Source: Acidovorax sp. GBBC 1281 (GTDB lineage: Bacteria > Pseudomonadota > Gammaproteobacteria > Burkholderiales > Burkholderiaceae_C). From it: DNA of 64,000 bases. The stretch spans positions 4,921,501 to 4,985,500 of the forward strand of contig NZ_CP097269.1 of NCBI RefSeq assembly GCF_028473645.1. Reading direction: 5' to 3'. Both the position numbers and the translations under genes were made by a program. This document shows positions 1 to 12,614 of the stretch, piece after piece. The notes beneath the pieces were generated by a model. It saw only the letters and a program-made list of their open reading frames with translations, searched no databases and had not been told where the DNA came from. Every line of letters begins with the position of its first letter. Position 1 is the first letter of the stretch.

Positions 1-1
1 C

Positions 2-745
2 ATGGCGAACAAGGATGCGGCCTCCACGGAGGCGCCAGTGGCGCCGGTGGAACCCTTCAACCTCTGGACGCCAGCGTCGCGGTGCCCTGCCTGCGGGCAT
101 GCGGTGCAGTGGTATGAAAACATCCCGGTCCTGAGCTATCTGTGGCTTCGCGGACGATGCTCCGCCTGCAAAGTGCGGATCAGTCCCAGATATCCCCTGG
201 TCGAACTGGCCACGGGCGGCCTTTTCTTCTTTTGCGGCTGGCATTGGGGCACGACGCTCACCGCAGTGGCCTGGTGCGGATTCGCCGCCGCGCTGATTGC
301 TCTGGCGTTCATCGACTGGGACACCACGCTGCTGCCCGATGACATCACGCTGCCCTTGCTCTGGGCGGGCCTCATCGCTTCCGCGATGCAGTGGACCGCC
401 GTGCCGCTGTTCAGCGCGGTCATGGGGGCCGTGGGAGGCTACCTGTCCCTGTGGACGGTGTATTGGGCCTTCAAGCTCGCGACAGGCAAGGAAGGCATGG
501 GCCATGGCGACTTCAAGCTCTTTGCAGCACTCGGGGCCTGGTTCGGCTGGCAGGCGCTGGTGCCCATCATTCTCATTGCGTCCGTCATCGGAGCGTTCAT
601 TGGCATCGGCATGAAATTCGCCAGCCAGTTGCGCGAAGGCGGATACGTTCCTTTCGGACCGTTCCTGGTCGGCTCGGGACTCGCAGCCATGGTGTTCGGG
701 CCGGAAACGATCCTGCAGAGGCTATTGCGCAGCCTGGGGCTTTGA
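2..745 (+). CDS. pilD: Prepilin peptidase PilD, 5' end outside window
   Basis: Type IV prepilin leader peptidase and N-methyltransferase, an inner-membrane aspartic protease that processes type IV pilins and pseudopilins. The frame holds a paired CxxC zinc motif (CPAC and CSAC, residues about 29-57), several membrane segments, and the two catalytic aspartate regions FIDWDTTLLPDD and GHGDFKL. The family normally begins with a membrane segment and a GSFLN motif before the cysteines. Neither is present, so the ATG at position 2 is probably internal and the gene starts upstream of the window. It is followed 4 bp later by coaE, the usual order downstream of pilB-pilC in this family of bacteria. 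Function is secure; the start is not visible. Confidence 0.93.
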   Translation: MANKDAASTEAPVAPVEPFNLWTPASRCPACGHAVQWYENIPVLSYLWLRGRCSACKVRISPRYPLVELATGGLFFFCGWHWGTTLTAVAWCGFAAALIALAFIDWDTTLLPDDITLPLLWAGLIASAMQWTAVPLFSAVMGAVGGYLSLWTVYWAFKLATGKEGMGHGDFKLFAALGAWFGWQALVPIILIASVIGAFIGIGMKFASQLREGGYVPFGPFLVGSGLAAMVFGPETILQRLLRSLGL

Positions 746-749
746 GCCC

Positions 750-1370
750 ATGGCGACCGGATCGCGGACCGCTCTGCGCCTGGGGTTGACCGGCGGCATT
801 GGCAGCGGGAAAAGCACGGTGGGCCAAATGCTGGCGGACCAGGGTGCTGCGCTCATCGACGCCGATCGGCTTTCGCGCCAGGTGACGGCACCAGGGGGGG
901 CGGCCATCGAACCCATCCGCGACGCGTTCGGCGACGCCTTGATCGATGCGCACGGTGCGATGGATCGCGACCGCATGCGGAAACTCGTGTTCACGGACCC
1001 GGCGGCGCGTCAGCGCCTGGAGCGCATCGTCCACCCGCTGGTGGCCCAGGCAACGCGGGAAGCCGCATCGCGCGCCGTGCAAAGCGGTGCGGCCCTGATC
1101 GTCTTCGACATCCCGCTGCTGGTCGAATCTGCCCGCTGGGCGCAACAGCTGGACCAGATTCTCGTGGTGGACTGCACCGCCGAAACCCAGATCTCCCGGG
1201 TGCAGCAGCGCAGCGCCCTGGCGCGCGAGACGATCGAAGGCATCATGGCGTCTCAAGCCCCCCGCGCGATCCGGCGGGCGGCAGCGGACCTGGTGGTCTA
1301 CAACGACGGGATCTCGCTGCAAGGGTTGCGAGCTGACGTCCTTCAGATCGCCCAGCGGTTCGGGCTATGA
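750..1370 (+). CDS. coaE: Dephospho-CoA kinase
   Basis: Phosphorylates the 3'-hydroxyl of dephospho-CoA, the last step of coenzyme A synthesis in the cytoplasm. The 206-residue product has the P-loop GGIGSGKST at residues 15-23, the DADRLSRQ segment of the CoA-binding region, and the conserved FDIPLLVE motif near the middle. Length matches the family. It sits 4 bp after the prepilin peptidase stop and ahead of zapD, suggesting one transcription unit. The ATG at 750 gives the expected N-terminus. Confidence 0.96.
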   Translation: MATGSRTALRLGLTGGIGSGKSTVGQMLADQGAALIDADRLSRQVTAPGGAAIEPIRDAFGDALIDAHGAMDRDRMRKLVFTDPAARQRLERIVHPLVAQATREAASRAVQSGAALIVFDIPLLVESARWAQQLDQILVVDCTAETQISRVQQRSALARETIEGIMASQAPRAIRRAAADLVVYNDGISLQGLRADVLQIAQRFGL

Positions 1371-1413
1371 TGCCCGGCATATACGGACGCGCGAAGCTGG
1401 CAGCGCCAGCCGT

Positions 1414-2190
1414 GTGCCCCAGGAACCCTGCAGCGTGATCCTTTACGAATATCCCTTCAACGAACGACTGAGAACCTACCTGCGGCTCGAGCAGCTGTTT
1501 CGCCGCCTGGGTGAGTTGATTCCGCGCCAGCATCCCCTGGACCACCACTACGCGTTGGTGACGGTCTTCGAAATCATGGATGTCGCGGCGCGCGCCGATC
1601 TCAAGTCGGATGTGCTCAAGGATCTGGAAAAGCAGAAGCACCAGCTGGATGGTTACCGGGGCAACCCTTCGATTTCCGAAGCGGTTCTGGACGGCATCAT
1701 CGCGCAGCTCGATCGGTGCTTTGCCGGGTTGAATGCGCAGACGGGCAAGGCAGGGCAGGCCCTGGCGGAAAACGACTGGCTGATGAGCATCCGCAGCCGG
1801 GTGGGCATTCCCGGGGGAACCTGCGGCTTCGATCTGCCGGCCTACTACGCCTGGCAGCACCATGCCCCCCAGCAGCGCCAGCAGGATCTGGAAGCCTGGG
1901 CGACCACCCTCGCCCCCCTGGCGGAGTCGTTGTACGTCCTCCTGAAGCTGCTGCGTGATTCGGGCGTGCCCCAGAAGGTGGCCGCGGACCATGGGCAGTT
2001 CCAGCAGACCCTGCCCCAGGGCCGCACCTTCCAACTGCTGCGCCTTCGCATCGATCCTTCCCTGGACCTGATCCCGGAGATCAGCGGCAACCGCCTGATC
2101 GTCTCCGTGCGGCTGATGCGCCAGCATGATGACGGCAAGCTGCATGCCGCCAACGAAGATGCCGCGTTCGAACTGACCTTGTGCGCCTGA
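1414..2190 (+). CDS. zapD: Cell division protein ZapD
   Basis: FtsZ-associated protein that cross-links FtsZ filaments and stabilises the Z-ring (formerly YacF). The recognisable N-terminus ILYEYPFNERLRTYLRLEQL and the all-helical first half followed by a beta-rich C-terminal half match the family. The 258-residue length is normal. The start chosen is GTG at 1414; another in-frame GTG at 1435, directly before ILYEYPF, would also fit. Lies between coaE and yacG, its standard neighbours. Confidence 0.93.
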   Translation: MPQEPCSVILYEYPFNERLRTYLRLEQLFRRLGELIPRQHPLDHHYALVTVFEIMDVAARADLKSDVLKDLEKQKHQLDGYRGNPSISEAVLDGIIAQLDRCFAGLNAQTGKAGQALAENDWLMSIRSRVGIPGGTCGFDLPAYYAWQHHAPQQRQQDLEAWATTLAPLAESLYVLLKLLRDSGVPQKVAADHGQFQQTLPQGRTFQLLRLRIDPSLDLIPEISGNRLIVSVRLMRQHDDGKLHAANEDAAFELTLCA

Positions 2191-2203
2191 GCGCCCGTTG
2201 ACC

Positions 2204-2452
2204 ATGAGCCGTTCTCAGCCGCGTTCGCCGGCCCCCTCCAACGCCAAGTACGTGACGTGCCCGGCCTGCCGTGGCGAGAGCCTCTACGGCCCCAGCAATC
2301 CGTTCCGACCGTTTTGCAGCGAACGCTGCAAGCAGATCGACCTGGGGGCCTGGGCAAGCGAAGAATTCCGCGTGCCGACCGAACCACCGACCCAAGACCC
2401 CGACCTGGGCGACGGGCTTCCGCACATTCCGCCGGGCGCCTGGGAAAAATAG
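2204..2452 (+). CDS. yacG: DNA gyrase inhibitor YacG, zinc-finger protein
   Basis: Small zinc protein that binds GyrB and inhibits gyrase. The 82-residue product has the four-cysteine motif CPAC...CSERC (residues about 20-44), followed by the acidic, proline-rich tail typical of the family. The ATG at 2204 is preferred; an in-frame TTG at 2198 would add two residues. Its stop lies just before the AT-rich repeat at 2461, which probably separates it from the convergent Nudix gene. Confidence 0.93.
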   Translation: MSRSQPRSPAPSNAKYVTCPACRGESLYGPSNPFRPFCSERCKQIDLGAWASEEFRVPTEPPTQDPDLGDGLPHIPPGAWEK

Positions 2453-2460
2453 CCCCCAGG

Positions 2461-2502
2461 GCATATGTTTCTAGGGCATTTAGCTATTATTTTTATAGCT
2501 GA
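2461..2502. repeat. AT-rich dispersed palindromic repeat, copy a
   Basis: An AT-rich 42-bp block in otherwise GC-rich DNA. It contains the inverted repeat AGCTAT/ATAGCT around a 7-base loop and the leader GCATAT..TTCTAGGGCAT. The leader and palindrome recur almost base for base at 18509-18548. Here the block lies between convergent yacG and the Nudix gene and supplies that gene's TAA stop and last two codons. It may act as a bidirectional transcription stop. Confidence 0.75.
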
Positions 2503-2948
2503 TTGATCGTGGAAGGGTCAAAGGTCTCTCCCCGCTCCTGGGCCAGCCACTCCAGTACGGGATAAGCGCCCGGCAATACGGGCGAGACCTGCAGGGGCCA
2601 CTGCTGCCAGGCCATGGTCTGGCCCTCGCGCATTTCGAAGTCGCCCTGCCATTCCCAGACCTTGCACCAGTGCAAGCGAACCAGTGCGTGGGGGTAGTCG
2701 TGCTCCGTCACCTTCCAGACGGATGCCGCACCGATGGTAACGCCCAGCTCCTCGATCAACTCGCGCCGCAAGGCCTCTTCCACGGTCTCCCCGGCCTCCA
2801 GCTTGCCGCCAGGGAACTCCCAGTACCCGGCGTAAGGCTTGCCCACGGGCCGGGTGGACAGCAGCATGGCGCCATCCGCACGCAGCAGGATGCCGACCGC
2901 CACGTCGGTGTGCGTTCTGGCGTCGACAGGGGCCACGGGATCAGCCAT
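2493..2948 (-). CDS. Nudix hydrolase, MutT-like
   Basis: A 151-residue Nudix pyrophosphohydrolase with the full Nudix box beginning GGKLEAGETVEEALRREL and continuing IEELGV. The preceding GYWEFPGGK is typical of MutT-type 8-oxo-dGTP hydrolases, so oxidised nucleotide sanitation is likely; the exact substrate is inferred. The ATG at 2948 overlaps the last 8 bp of the upstream ATPase gene, suggesting translational coupling. A longer in-frame extension exists but lies inside that gene. The last codons and the stop lie in a dispersed AT-rich repeat, so the C-terminus may have been re-cut by its insertion. Confidence 0.9.
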   Translation of the reverse strand: MADPVAPVDARTHTDVAVGILLRADGAMLLSTRPVGKPYAGYWEFPGGKLEAGETVEEALRRELIEELGVTIGAASVWKVTEHDYPHALVRLHWCKVWEWQGDFEMREGQTMAWQQWPLQVSPVLPGAYPVLEWLAQERGETFDPSTINQL

Positions 2949-3813
2949 GCTGGCGCCCCGCATAGTCCCGCGCGAACTGGTAGGCGACCCGGCCGCTGCG
3001 CGATCCGCGCTCCAATGCCCAGACCAGCGCCTGGGGGCGCGCTGCGGCAATCTCCGCATCCGCGACGCCCAGGAAGGAAAACCACTGCGCCACGATGGCC
3101 AGGTATTCGTCCTGGCTAAAAGGGTAGAAGCTGACCCACAGGCCGAACCGTTCGGACAGCGAGATCTTTTCCTCCACCACCTCGCCCGGGTGCACCTCGC
3201 CATCCTCCGTGTGGGTATAGGACAGGTTTTCCTTGTGGTACTCGGGCAGCAGGTGGCGCCGGTTGCTGGTGGCATACACCAGCACGTTGGGCGTGGAAGC
3301 CGCCACCGATCCGTCGAGGATCGACTTCAGCGCCTTGTACCCCGGCTCGCCCTCTTCAAAGCTCAGGTCATCGCAGTAGACGATGAATTTCTCGGGCCGA
3401 TCCGCCACGATCTCCACGATGTCGGGCAGGTCCGTCAGATCGGCCTTGTCCACCTCGATCAGGCGCAGCCCCTGAGGTGCATAGGTATTGAGGCACGCCT
3501 TGATGAGGGAGGACTTGCCCGTCCCGCGGGCGCCCGTCAGCAGCACGTTGTTGGCCGGCCGGCCTTCCACGAACTGCTGGGTGTTGCGCTGGATCTTTTC
3601 TTTCTGGGCGTCGATTTCCTTCAGATCGTCCAGACGCATCTCCCCCACATGGCGCACGGGCTCCAGCGCACCGTGGCCGCCGCTGCGCTTGCGATAGCGC
3701 CACGCGATGGCACGGGACCAGTCCGGTGCGGTCAGGGTCTGGGGCAGCACCGATTCGATGCGGGAGATCAATTGCTCCGCACGGAGCATCAGGTGTTCGA
3801 AGGTGGCGGTCAT
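2941..3813 (-). CDS. DUF815-family AAA-type ATPase
   Basis: A 290-residue ATP-binding protein with Walker A GARGTGKSS (about residues 93-101), Walker B-like FIVYCDDLSFE (about 143-153) and a downstream YATSNRRHL sensor-like segment. The arrangement is that of the DUF815 family, P-loop proteins widespread in proteobacteria with no settled role. It is coupled by an 8-bp overlap to the Nudix gene and lies downstream of argJ on the same strand, spaced 22 bp. No biochemical function is claimed. Confidence 0.88.
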   Translation of the reverse strand: MTATFEHLMLRAEQLISRIESVLPQTLTAPDWSRAIAWRYRKRSGGHGALEPVRHVGEMRLDDLKEIDAQKEKIQRNTQQFVEGRPANNVLLTGARGTGKSSLIKACLNTYAPQGLRLIEVDKADLTDLPDIVEIVADRPEKFIVYCDDLSFEEGEPGYKALKSILDGSVAASTPNVLVYATSNRRHLLPEYHKENLSYTHTEDGEVHPGEVVEEKISLSERFGLWVSFYPFSQDEYLAIVAQWFSFLGVADAEIAAARPQALVWALERGSRSGRVAYQFARDYAGRQHG

Positions 3814-3835
3814 AAGCGCTGCAGGGGGCCCGGAT

Positions 3836-5065
3836 TCAGGAACGGTAGTCGGCGTTGATCGTCACGTACTCGTGGCTGAAATCGCAGGTCCACACCGTTT
3901 CCGCGGCATCTCCACGGCCCAGGCCCACGCGCACGGTGATCTCGCTTTGCTTCATCACGCGCTGGCCGTCTTCCTCGCGGTAGCTGGGGTTGCGTCCGCC
4001 CTTCGTCACCACATGCACATCGTCCAGGTGCAGCTCGATGAGGGTCTGGTCGAGATCGGTGATGCCGGCATAGCCCACCGCCGCCAGGATGCGGCCCAGA
4101 TTGGGGTCGCTGGCGAAGAAGGCCGTCTTGACGAGCGGCGAATGCGCGATGGCGTACGCCACCAGCTTGCATTCTTCCGCCGTCTTGCCGCCCTCGACGC
4201 GGACGGTGATGAACTTCGTGGCGCCCTCGCCGTCGCGAACGATGGCCTGTGCCAGCTTCTGCGCGACGTCCAGCATCGCGGCCTTGAGCGCCTGGCCCTC
4301 GGCGCTGTCCAGCGACACGATGGGCGCATGCGCGGCCTGCTGGGTGGCGATGGCCACGAACGAATCGTTGGTGGAGGTGTCGCCGTCGATCGTCACCCGG
4401 TTGAACGAACGGTCGGCCAGTTCGCGCAGCAACGGCTGCAACAGCGCGGGTTCGATGCGCGCATCCGTGGCCAGAAAGCCCAGCATGGTGGCCATGTTGG
4501 GGCGGATCATGCCCGCGCCCTTGCTGATGCCCGTCACCGTCACGGTGGTGCCGCCGATCTGCACCTGCCGGCTGAAGGCCTTGGGCAGCGTATCGGTGGT
4601 CATGATGCCTTCGGCTGCCTGCGCCCAATGGCCGGGCTGCGCGTCCGCGATGGCAGCGGGCAGGCCGGCTTCGATGCGGTCGACGGGCAGCGGCTCCATG
4701 ATCACCCCGGTGGAAAACGGCAGCACCTGCGAAGGCGACAAACCCAGCAAGCCGGCCGCAGCCTGGCAGGTGGACCGTGCGCGCGCCAGCCCCTCGGCGC
4801 CCGTGCCCGCATTGGCATTGCCGGTATTGACCACGATGGCGCGGATGGCCTGGGCGCCCGCCAGGTGCTCGCGGCAGACCTGCACGGGGGCCGCGCAGAA
4901 GCGGTTCTGCGTGAACACGCCGGCCACGGTCGCGCCTTCGTCGATCAGCAGCACCGTGAGGTCGCGGCGATTGGCCTTGCGCACCCCAGCCATGGCCACG
5001 CCCAGGCGCACGCCAGGCACGGGATGCAGGTCAGCGGGATTCGGCGCAATCAGGTTCACGGGCAT
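3836..5065 (-). CDS. argJ: Bifunctional ornithine acetyltransferase/N-acetylglutamate synthase
   Basis: Transfers the acetyl group of N-acetylornithine to glutamate in the cyclic arginine pathway, and can also acetylate glutamate from acetyl-CoA. The 409-residue precursor carries the self-cleavage region [13 protein letters not shown], in which the ATML threonine becomes the N-terminal nucleophile of the beta chain. The downstream TSTNDSF motif is also present. The ATG at 5065 gives the family start [10 protein letters not shown]; longer readings run into non-homologous sequence. Probably co-transcribed with the DUF815 and Nudix genes. Confidence 0.96.
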   Translation of the reverse strand: MPVNLIAPNPADLHPVPGVRLGVAMAGVRKANRRDLTVLLIDEGATVAGVFTQNRFCAAPVQVCREHLAGAQAIRAIVVNTGNANAGTGAEGLARARSTCQAAAGLLGLSPSQVLPFSTGVIMEPLPVDRIEAGLPAAIADAQPGHWAQAAEGIMTTDTLPKAFSRQVQIGGTTVTVTGISKGAGMIRPNMATMLGFLATDARIEPALLQPLLRELADRSFNRVTIDGDTSTNDSFVAIATQQAAHAPIVSLDSAEGQALKAAMLDVAQKLAQAIVRDGEGATKFITVRVEGGKTAEECKLVAYAIAHSPLVKTAFFASDPNLGRILAAVGYAGITDLDQTLIELHLDDVHVVTKGGRNPSYREEDGQRVMKQSEITVRVGLGRGDAAETVWTCDFSHEYVTINADYRS

Positions 5066-5127
5066 GGCAGTGGGTCTCGGCGGGTAAGGGAAAGGAGAAG
5101 GAAGGTCAACGGCGAAAGCTGCCGATT

Positions 5128-6465
5128 CTAGGGCGTGGCTTTTGGCCTGGCCTGGGGGGCATCGCCATCGGGCAAGTGGATCAGTCCGGTGTGGAAATCG
5201 TATTCGAACACTTCGCCATAGCGGCCCCATTCGATGACCGTGCGCAGCACCTGTTCGGCCTGGGCCTCGTCCAGGCTTTCGTGCAGCAGGCGCAGGAACG
5301 GCTTTTCCGGCAGCTCGCCCGCAGGGTCTTGCTCCAGGCTGTGCCGCATGTGGGCCGCCAGCGGAACATGCGCGAGCAGCTGCTGGCCGAACAGGGTCTG
5401 CCGCACGGTGTTGGGCGCCTGCACGTAGCGCTGGCCCAGCGCGGTCAGGTGCAAGTCACCGTCGGCCAGCTGCGCAAACCCCAGCAGGGCCAGCGCCTGG
5501 GCCAGAACCAGCAGTTCGTCATCGGCCAGTTCCGCGTCTTCGGCCATGCGCGGCAGGTCGGCCCGGCCGTCGAAGGGCGCCTCGGACAGCCGCTCGAGCA
5601 GCCCTTCCATCCGCCCGACATCGGCGGCCGGCAACTGGTCGGCCAGGGGCCTGCGGGACGGCTCGGCGGCCGGGCGGCCCGCGCCCGGCTGGCGTGCCGT
5701 CATGAGCCCGTAGACCTCGTCGATGAGGGCCCGCACCTCGGGGCTGTCGGGGTGGCGCGGGCGAGGCAGTTGGATCGGCAGCTCGGCCCGCACGCGGCCC
5801 GGATTGCTGGCGAAAATCAGCACCCGGTCGGCCATGAGCACGGCCTCCTCGATGTTGTGCGAAACGATGAGCATGGCGCGCGTGGGCATGCTGCCGCTGC
5901 CCCACAGCTCCAGAATGTCGTCGCGCAGCCGTTCGCCCGTCAGCACATCGAGGGCCGAAAAGGCCTCGTCCATCAGCAGCACCTCGGGCTCCACCACCAG
6001 GGCGCGCGCAATGCCCACGCGCTGGCGCATGCCGCCTGACAGCTCGCGCGGCAATGCGCCTTCGAACCCGGACAGCCCGATCAGTTCGATGGCGGCGGCG
6101 GCCCGCCGTGATCGTTCGGCGGGAGCCACTCCCCGGGCCTCCAGGCCCAGCTCCACGTTCTGCTGCACCGTGAGCCACGGAAAGAGCGCGAACGACTGAA
6201 ACACCATGGCGATGCCGCGCGCCGGGCCGTACAGCGGCTGGCCCCGGTAGCGAACGTCGCCGGCATCCACCGGAACCAGGCCCGCCAGGATGCGCAGCAG
6301 CGTGGACTTGCCCGACCCCGACTGCCCGAGCAGCGCCACGATCTCGCCCTCCTGCAGCACGAGATCGACCCCCTCCAGCACCGAACGCGCGGTGCCGTCG
6401 CTGGAGCGAAAAGACTTGCCCACCTGGGCCAGCTCGGCAATGGGGGACATGGGAGAGGTTTCCAT
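5128..6465 (-). CDS. NitT/TauT-type ABC transporter ATPase with AAA-associated C-terminal domain
   Basis: Import ATPase of the nitrate/sulfonate/taurine class. The first 250 of 445 residues are the ABC domain: Walker [10 protein letters not shown] (47-55), Q-loop FQSFALFPW, signature LSGGMRQR, Walker [12 protein letters not shown]. The C-terminal 180 residues form the extra helical domain found fused to some ATPases of this class. The ATG at 6465 is chosen because longer reading runs into the upstream permease gene; a second ATG lies at 6450. Partner permease is 17 bp upstream. No substrate-binding protein is visible, so the substrate is unknown. Confidence 0.9.
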   Translation of the reverse strand: METSPMSPIAELAQVGKSFRSSDGTARSVLEGVDLVLQEGEIVALLGQSGSGKSTLLRILAGLVPVDAGDVRYRGQPLYGPARGIAMVFQSFALFPWLTVQQNVELGLEARGVAPAERSRRAAAAIELIGLSGFEGALPRELSGGMRQRVGIARALVVEPEVLLMDEAFSALDVLTGERLRDDILELWGSGSMPTRAMLIVSHNIEEAVLMADRVLIFASNPGRVRAELPIQLPRPRHPDSPEVRALIDEVYGLMTARQPGAGRPAAEPSRRPLADQLPAADVGRMEGLLERLSEAPFDGRADLPRMAEDAELADDELLVLAQALALLGFAQLADGDLHLTALGQRYVQAPNTVRQTLFGQQLLAHVPLAAHMRHSLEQDPAGELPEKPFLRLLHESLDEAQAEQVLRTVIEWGRYGEVFEYDFHTGLIHLPDGDAPQARPKATP

Positions 6466-6482
6466 GGGTTCGGTTCCAGGCG

Positions 6483-8210
6483 TCAGGAGTGCATGCGGTT
6501 TTCGGCCATCGCGTAGAGGCGCCGCCACACGAAATGGTTCATGCCCATGACGAAGACGCACATCACGCCGATGCCCAGCGCGATGCGGGGAAAGTCGCCG
6601 ATCGCCGTCATGTGGGCGATGTAGCTGCCCAGGCCATCGGCCTGCAACGTGGTGTCACCCCAGGTCACGTATTCGGCCACGATGCTCGCATTCCACGAGC
6701 CGCCGCTGGCCGTGATCGCACCGGTGACGAAGCTGGGAAACACCGCCGGCAGCAGATAGCGCTTCCAGCGCAGCCAGCCCGACAGTCCCAGGTTCTGTGC
6801 GGCATAGCGCAACTCCGAAGGCACGTTGGAGGCGCCGGCGATCACGTTGAACAGCAGATACCACTGCGTGCCCAACACCATCAGCGGTGCCAGCCAGAGG
6901 TTCGGATCGAGGTGCCAGCGCACGATCAGCACCACGGCCAGGGGGAACATCAGGTTCGCCGGAAAGGCGGCCAGGAACTGCGCCACGGCCTGCAACCGCC
7001 CCGCCCACCGGGGATTCATGCCGATCCACACGCCCACCGGCACCCAGACCACCGCCGCCAGCAGGATCAGCACGGCCACGCGCACCAGCGTGTAGGTGCC
7101 CAGCACGAAAACATGCCCCACCTCGTGCCAGCCCACTTCGCTGTGGATGAAGCGCACCAGCCAGATCACCGCCAGCATCACCGCCGCCGCCAGCAAGGCA
7201 TCGCCCGCGCGCGTCAGGGCGGGATGGGGGGCGGATGGCCGGGCCCGAATCGAAGTGCCGTCGTGGCGCCGCCGCAGCCGCGTGAGCGACCATTCCAAAG
7301 GCACCCCGCACAAGGCCACCACCCGCTTGAGTTGCGAAGTGCGGCGCATCCAGGACAGCAGCCAGGACGTCGGCTGGGCTTCGCTGCCGCCCTCCTCGAA
7401 CCGGAACTTGTCGGCCCAGGCGATCAGCGGACGAAAGAAAAGCTGGTCGTACAGCACGATGCCTACCAGCATGCCCAGGATCGCCCAGCCGATCGCCCCC
7501 AGGTCCCGCGCCTCGATGGCCAGGGCGATGTACGAACCCACGCCCGGCAGCTTGATGTCCTGGTGCGACACGGAGATCGCCTCCGACGCCACCACGAAGA
7601 ACCAGCCGCCGGACATGGACATCATCATGTTCCACAGCAACCCGGGCATGGCGAAGGGAAGCTCCAGCCGCCAAAAACGCTGCCAGCCCGAGAGCTGGAA
7701 CACCGCGGCGGCTTCGCGGAGTTCGGCCGGCACCGTGCGCATGGACTGGTACAGGCTGAACGCCATGTTCCAGGCCTGCGAGGTGAAGATGGCGAAAATG
7801 GCCGCGCACTCGACGCCGAAAAGGTTGCCCGGGAACAGCGCGATGAATCCGGTCACCGTGATCGACAGGAAGCCCAGGATCGGAATGGACTGCAGGATGT
7901 CCAGCAGCGGCACCATCACCCGCTCGGCCGTGCGGTACTTGGCTGCCAGCGCCGCGAAGATGCAGGCGAATATCAGCGAGGCGCCCAGCGCGATGAACAT
8001 GCGCAGCGTGGTGCGCAGCAGGTAGTAGGGCAGCATCCACGGGTCGAGCGACAGCGGCAGCACGTCACCTACTTGGTAGGGCCGCGCCATCTGCGAGCCG
8101 CCCCAGGCCAGCGCGAAAAGCACGGCCAGCACCAGGGGTAGGAGGGCCCAATCCCATCGGTTGCCGGTGGCCTGAACCACCTGCCGCGGGAAAAACCGCT
8201 TGTCGATCAT
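6483..8210 (-). CDS. ABC transporter permease with two fused transmembrane domains
   Basis: A 575-residue inner-membrane permease containing two copies of the binding-protein-dependent transport domain in one chain. Each has the EAA-type loop (first near [20 protein letters not shown], second near [20 protein letters not shown]). About twelve membrane segments are expected. Most transporters of this class use a homodimer of a six-helix subunit, so the tandem fusion is notable, although it recurs with ATPases carrying the extra C-terminal domain, as here. The binding protein is not encoded nearby. Confidence 0.9.
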   Translation of the reverse strand: MIDKRFFPRQVVQATGNRWDWALLPLVLAVLFALAWGGSQMARPYQVGDVLPLSLDPWMLPYYLLRTTLRMFIALGASLIFACIFAALAAKYRTAERVMVPLLDILQSIPILGFLSITVTGFIALFPGNLFGVECAAIFAIFTSQAWNMAFSLYQSMRTVPAELREAAAVFQLSGWQRFWRLELPFAMPGLLWNMMMSMSGGWFFVVASEAISVSHQDIKLPGVGSYIALAIEARDLGAIGWAILGMLVGIVLYDQLFFRPLIAWADKFRFEEGGSEAQPTSWLLSWMRRTSQLKRVVALCGVPLEWSLTRLRRRHDGTSIRARPSAPHPALTRAGDALLAAAVMLAVIWLVRFIHSEVGWHEVGHVFVLGTYTLVRVAVLILLAAVVWVPVGVWIGMNPRWAGRLQAVAQFLAAFPANLMFPLAVVLIVRWHLDPNLWLAPLMVLGTQWYLLFNVIAGASNVPSELRYAAQNLGLSGWLRWKRYLLPAVFPSFVTGAITASGGSWNASIVAEYVTWGDTTLQADGLGSYIAHMTAIGDFPRIALGIGVMCVFVMGMNHFVWRRLYAMAENRMHS

Positions 8211-8332
8211 CCTTGCGCCCTTCTCCCTGTGACGCGAAACAGCCTAGCAGCGGCCCGTGACAAGCCGAAGACGAAGCCACCGCTGCCGCGGCCCGCCGCG
8301 CCCCATCCCTGCGTGCCCGGGGCACAGGCATC

Positions 8333-8352
8333 CCGCCCTGCGATCAGGGCGG
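8333..8352 (-). terminator. GC-rich hairpin just past secA
   Basis: A perfect 8-bp stem (CCGCCCTG / CAGGGCGG) with a 4-base loop lies 10 bp beyond the secA stop. There is no run of U after it on either strand, so it may be a weak or Rho-assisted terminator, or a 3'-end protecting hairpin. Confidence 0.45.
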
Positions 8353-8362
8353 TGCCGCATGG

Positions 8363-11119
<2,757 letters not shown>

Positions 11120-11254
11120 GCGAGCAGGACCGCGCCGCGTGCCCGAAGGCGTACGGCGCGACCAGAATCCCTAAAGAAGAAGTGAGTTCAGGTGGGGCTG
11201 CGTTCTCAGGTTGCAAGTTGCGCAACCCGGGTCGGCAGGTCCGGACCGCGGATT

Positions 11255-12235
11255 TTACCTGCGCGGGGTGACGGGCTGGCCATCGGCCTTTTGGGGCGGT
11301 CCGGCACTGGCCACGCGGGTGGAGGGCGCCTGGGCTCCGGCCATCAGGAATTTTTGCGGATCCTGCGGAACGCCCTGCACCAGCACCTCGAAATGCAGGT
11401 GGGGGCCGGTGGAGCGGCCCGTCGTGCCGACCTCGGCGATCTTCTGGCCGCGGCGCACGAGGTCGCCGCGCTTGACCATCGTTTTGGAGGCATGCGCATA
11501 GCGGGTGACCAGCTGGTTGCCGTGGTCCACCTCGATCATGTTGCCGTAGGCGGGGTGGTATTCCTGCGCGACCACTACGCCCCCGGCCGCCGCAAGGATG
11601 GGCGTGCCCGTGTCCGCCTGGAAGTCCAATCCCGTGTGCAGGGCGGAGTGGCCCGTGATGGGGTCGATGCGCCAGCCGAACGCCGAGCCGGGGAGCTTGC
11701 CCAGCACCGGCGCCTGCGTCGGCACCATGTGCTTTCGGATGTGCTGGTCGAACAGCCGCGATTCCACCACCGTCATCAGGTCCACCCGGCGGTCCGTGAG
11801 CTGGGCCAGGTCGTCCAGCGTGCGCTCCAGTTCCTGCATGTCCATGGGGTGGCCCGACACCAGCGCACCGCCCTGCCCTGGCGGCCGCGACAGTTCCGAC
11901 GCCGGCATGCCCGCCAGCCCCAGCACCCGCTCGCCCAGCGATTCCAGCTGCATGACGCGAGCCTGCATCTCGCCGACCTTGCGCGCCATGGCATCGAGGT
12001 TGGCACGCATGAAACGGTCGCGCTCTTCCATTTCGTCCTTGGCCACCAGCTTGACCAGCGACCCGACGATGGGCCAGCCTTCCCGCGCGCCCTTGAGAAA
12101 GACCCAGTGGTAGAGCATGGCCGCGACCAGCATGATGGTGAACGAGACCAGCAAGCCCGCCGCCATGAGCCGTGTCCCTGTCAGGTGTATGGCCCGGCTT
12201 CGCGCCAGCCGGGCGTCCGTGATAATCAAGTGCAC
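11255..12235 (-). CDS. Membrane-anchored M23-family metallopeptidase
   Basis: Likely a cell-wall endopeptidase or a regulator of such enzymes, anchored by one N-terminal membrane segment (about residues 22-43). It then has a coiled-coil stretch and a C-terminal LytM/M23 domain. The zinc and catalytic residues are visible: H in SALHTGLDF, D of the same motif, and HLHFE near the end. The GTG at 12235 is chosen because GGAGAA lies at ribosome-binding distance before it; longer reading to 12268 would overlap the divergent DUF721 gene. Upstream of secA and possibly co-transcribed. Confidence 0.88.
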   Translation of the reverse strand: MHLIITDARLARSRAIHLTGTRLMAAGLLVSFTIMLVAAMLYHWVFLKGAREGWPIVGSLVKLVAKDEMEERDRFMRANLDAMARKVGEMQARVMQLESLGERVLGLAGMPASELSRPPGQGGALVSGHPMDMQELERTLDDLAQLTDRRVDLMTVVESRLFDQHIRKHMVPTQAPVLGKLPGSAFGWRIDPITGHSALHTGLDFQADTGTPILAAAGGVVVAQEYHPAYGNMIEVDHGNQLVTRYAHASKTMVKRGDLVRRGQKIAEVGTTGRSTGPHLHFEVLVQGVPQDPQKFLMAGAQAPSTRVASAGPPQKADGQPVTPRR

Positions 12236-12266
12236 TACATTTCTCCGCGCCGCGCGGCGCATTGCC

Positions 12267-12566
12267 ATGAACCGCCGTCACCAAGCCGTCACCCTGCTTC
12301 AAGCCACGGAGGAATCCCCCACATTGGCCAAGCTGGCGGCACTGACACGCGAATCCACGGAGCGGCTCAAGGCCATCGAGCCATTGATCCCCCCGACTTT
12401 GCGGCCCGCCATTCAGGCAGGGCCGATCGAAGGCCCGACATGGTGCCTGCTGGTGCGCAGCAACGCAGCGGCGGCCAAGGTGCGTCAGCTGCTGCCTGCC
12501 TTGCAGGCGCATTTGCGCACTCGGGGGTGGGAGGTTAACTCCATTCGCCTCAAAATCCAAACCTGA
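12267..12566 (+). CDS. DUF721-family protein
   Basis: A 99-residue protein similar to the DUF721 (DciA-like) family: a helical N-terminus followed by LVRSNAAAAKVRQLLPALQAHL, which resembles the nucleic-acid-associated core. Full DciA proteins act in helicase loading, but this short form lacks clear diagnostic residues, so a role in replication is only a possibility. It is divergent from the M23 gene with starts about 30 bp apart, leaving little room for separate promoters. The ATG at 12267 is preferred over an upstream extension that overlaps the opposite gene. Confidence 0.75.
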   Translation: MNRRHQAVTLLQATEESPTLAKLAALTRESTERLKAIEPLIPPTLRPAIQAGPIEGPTWCLLVRSNAAAAKVRQLLPALQAHLRTRGWEVNSIRLKIQT

Positions 12567-12614
12567 AGCCCGCAAGGGAAGGCATGGCAAAGGGGAGACG
12601 AAAAGAGGGAAAGA

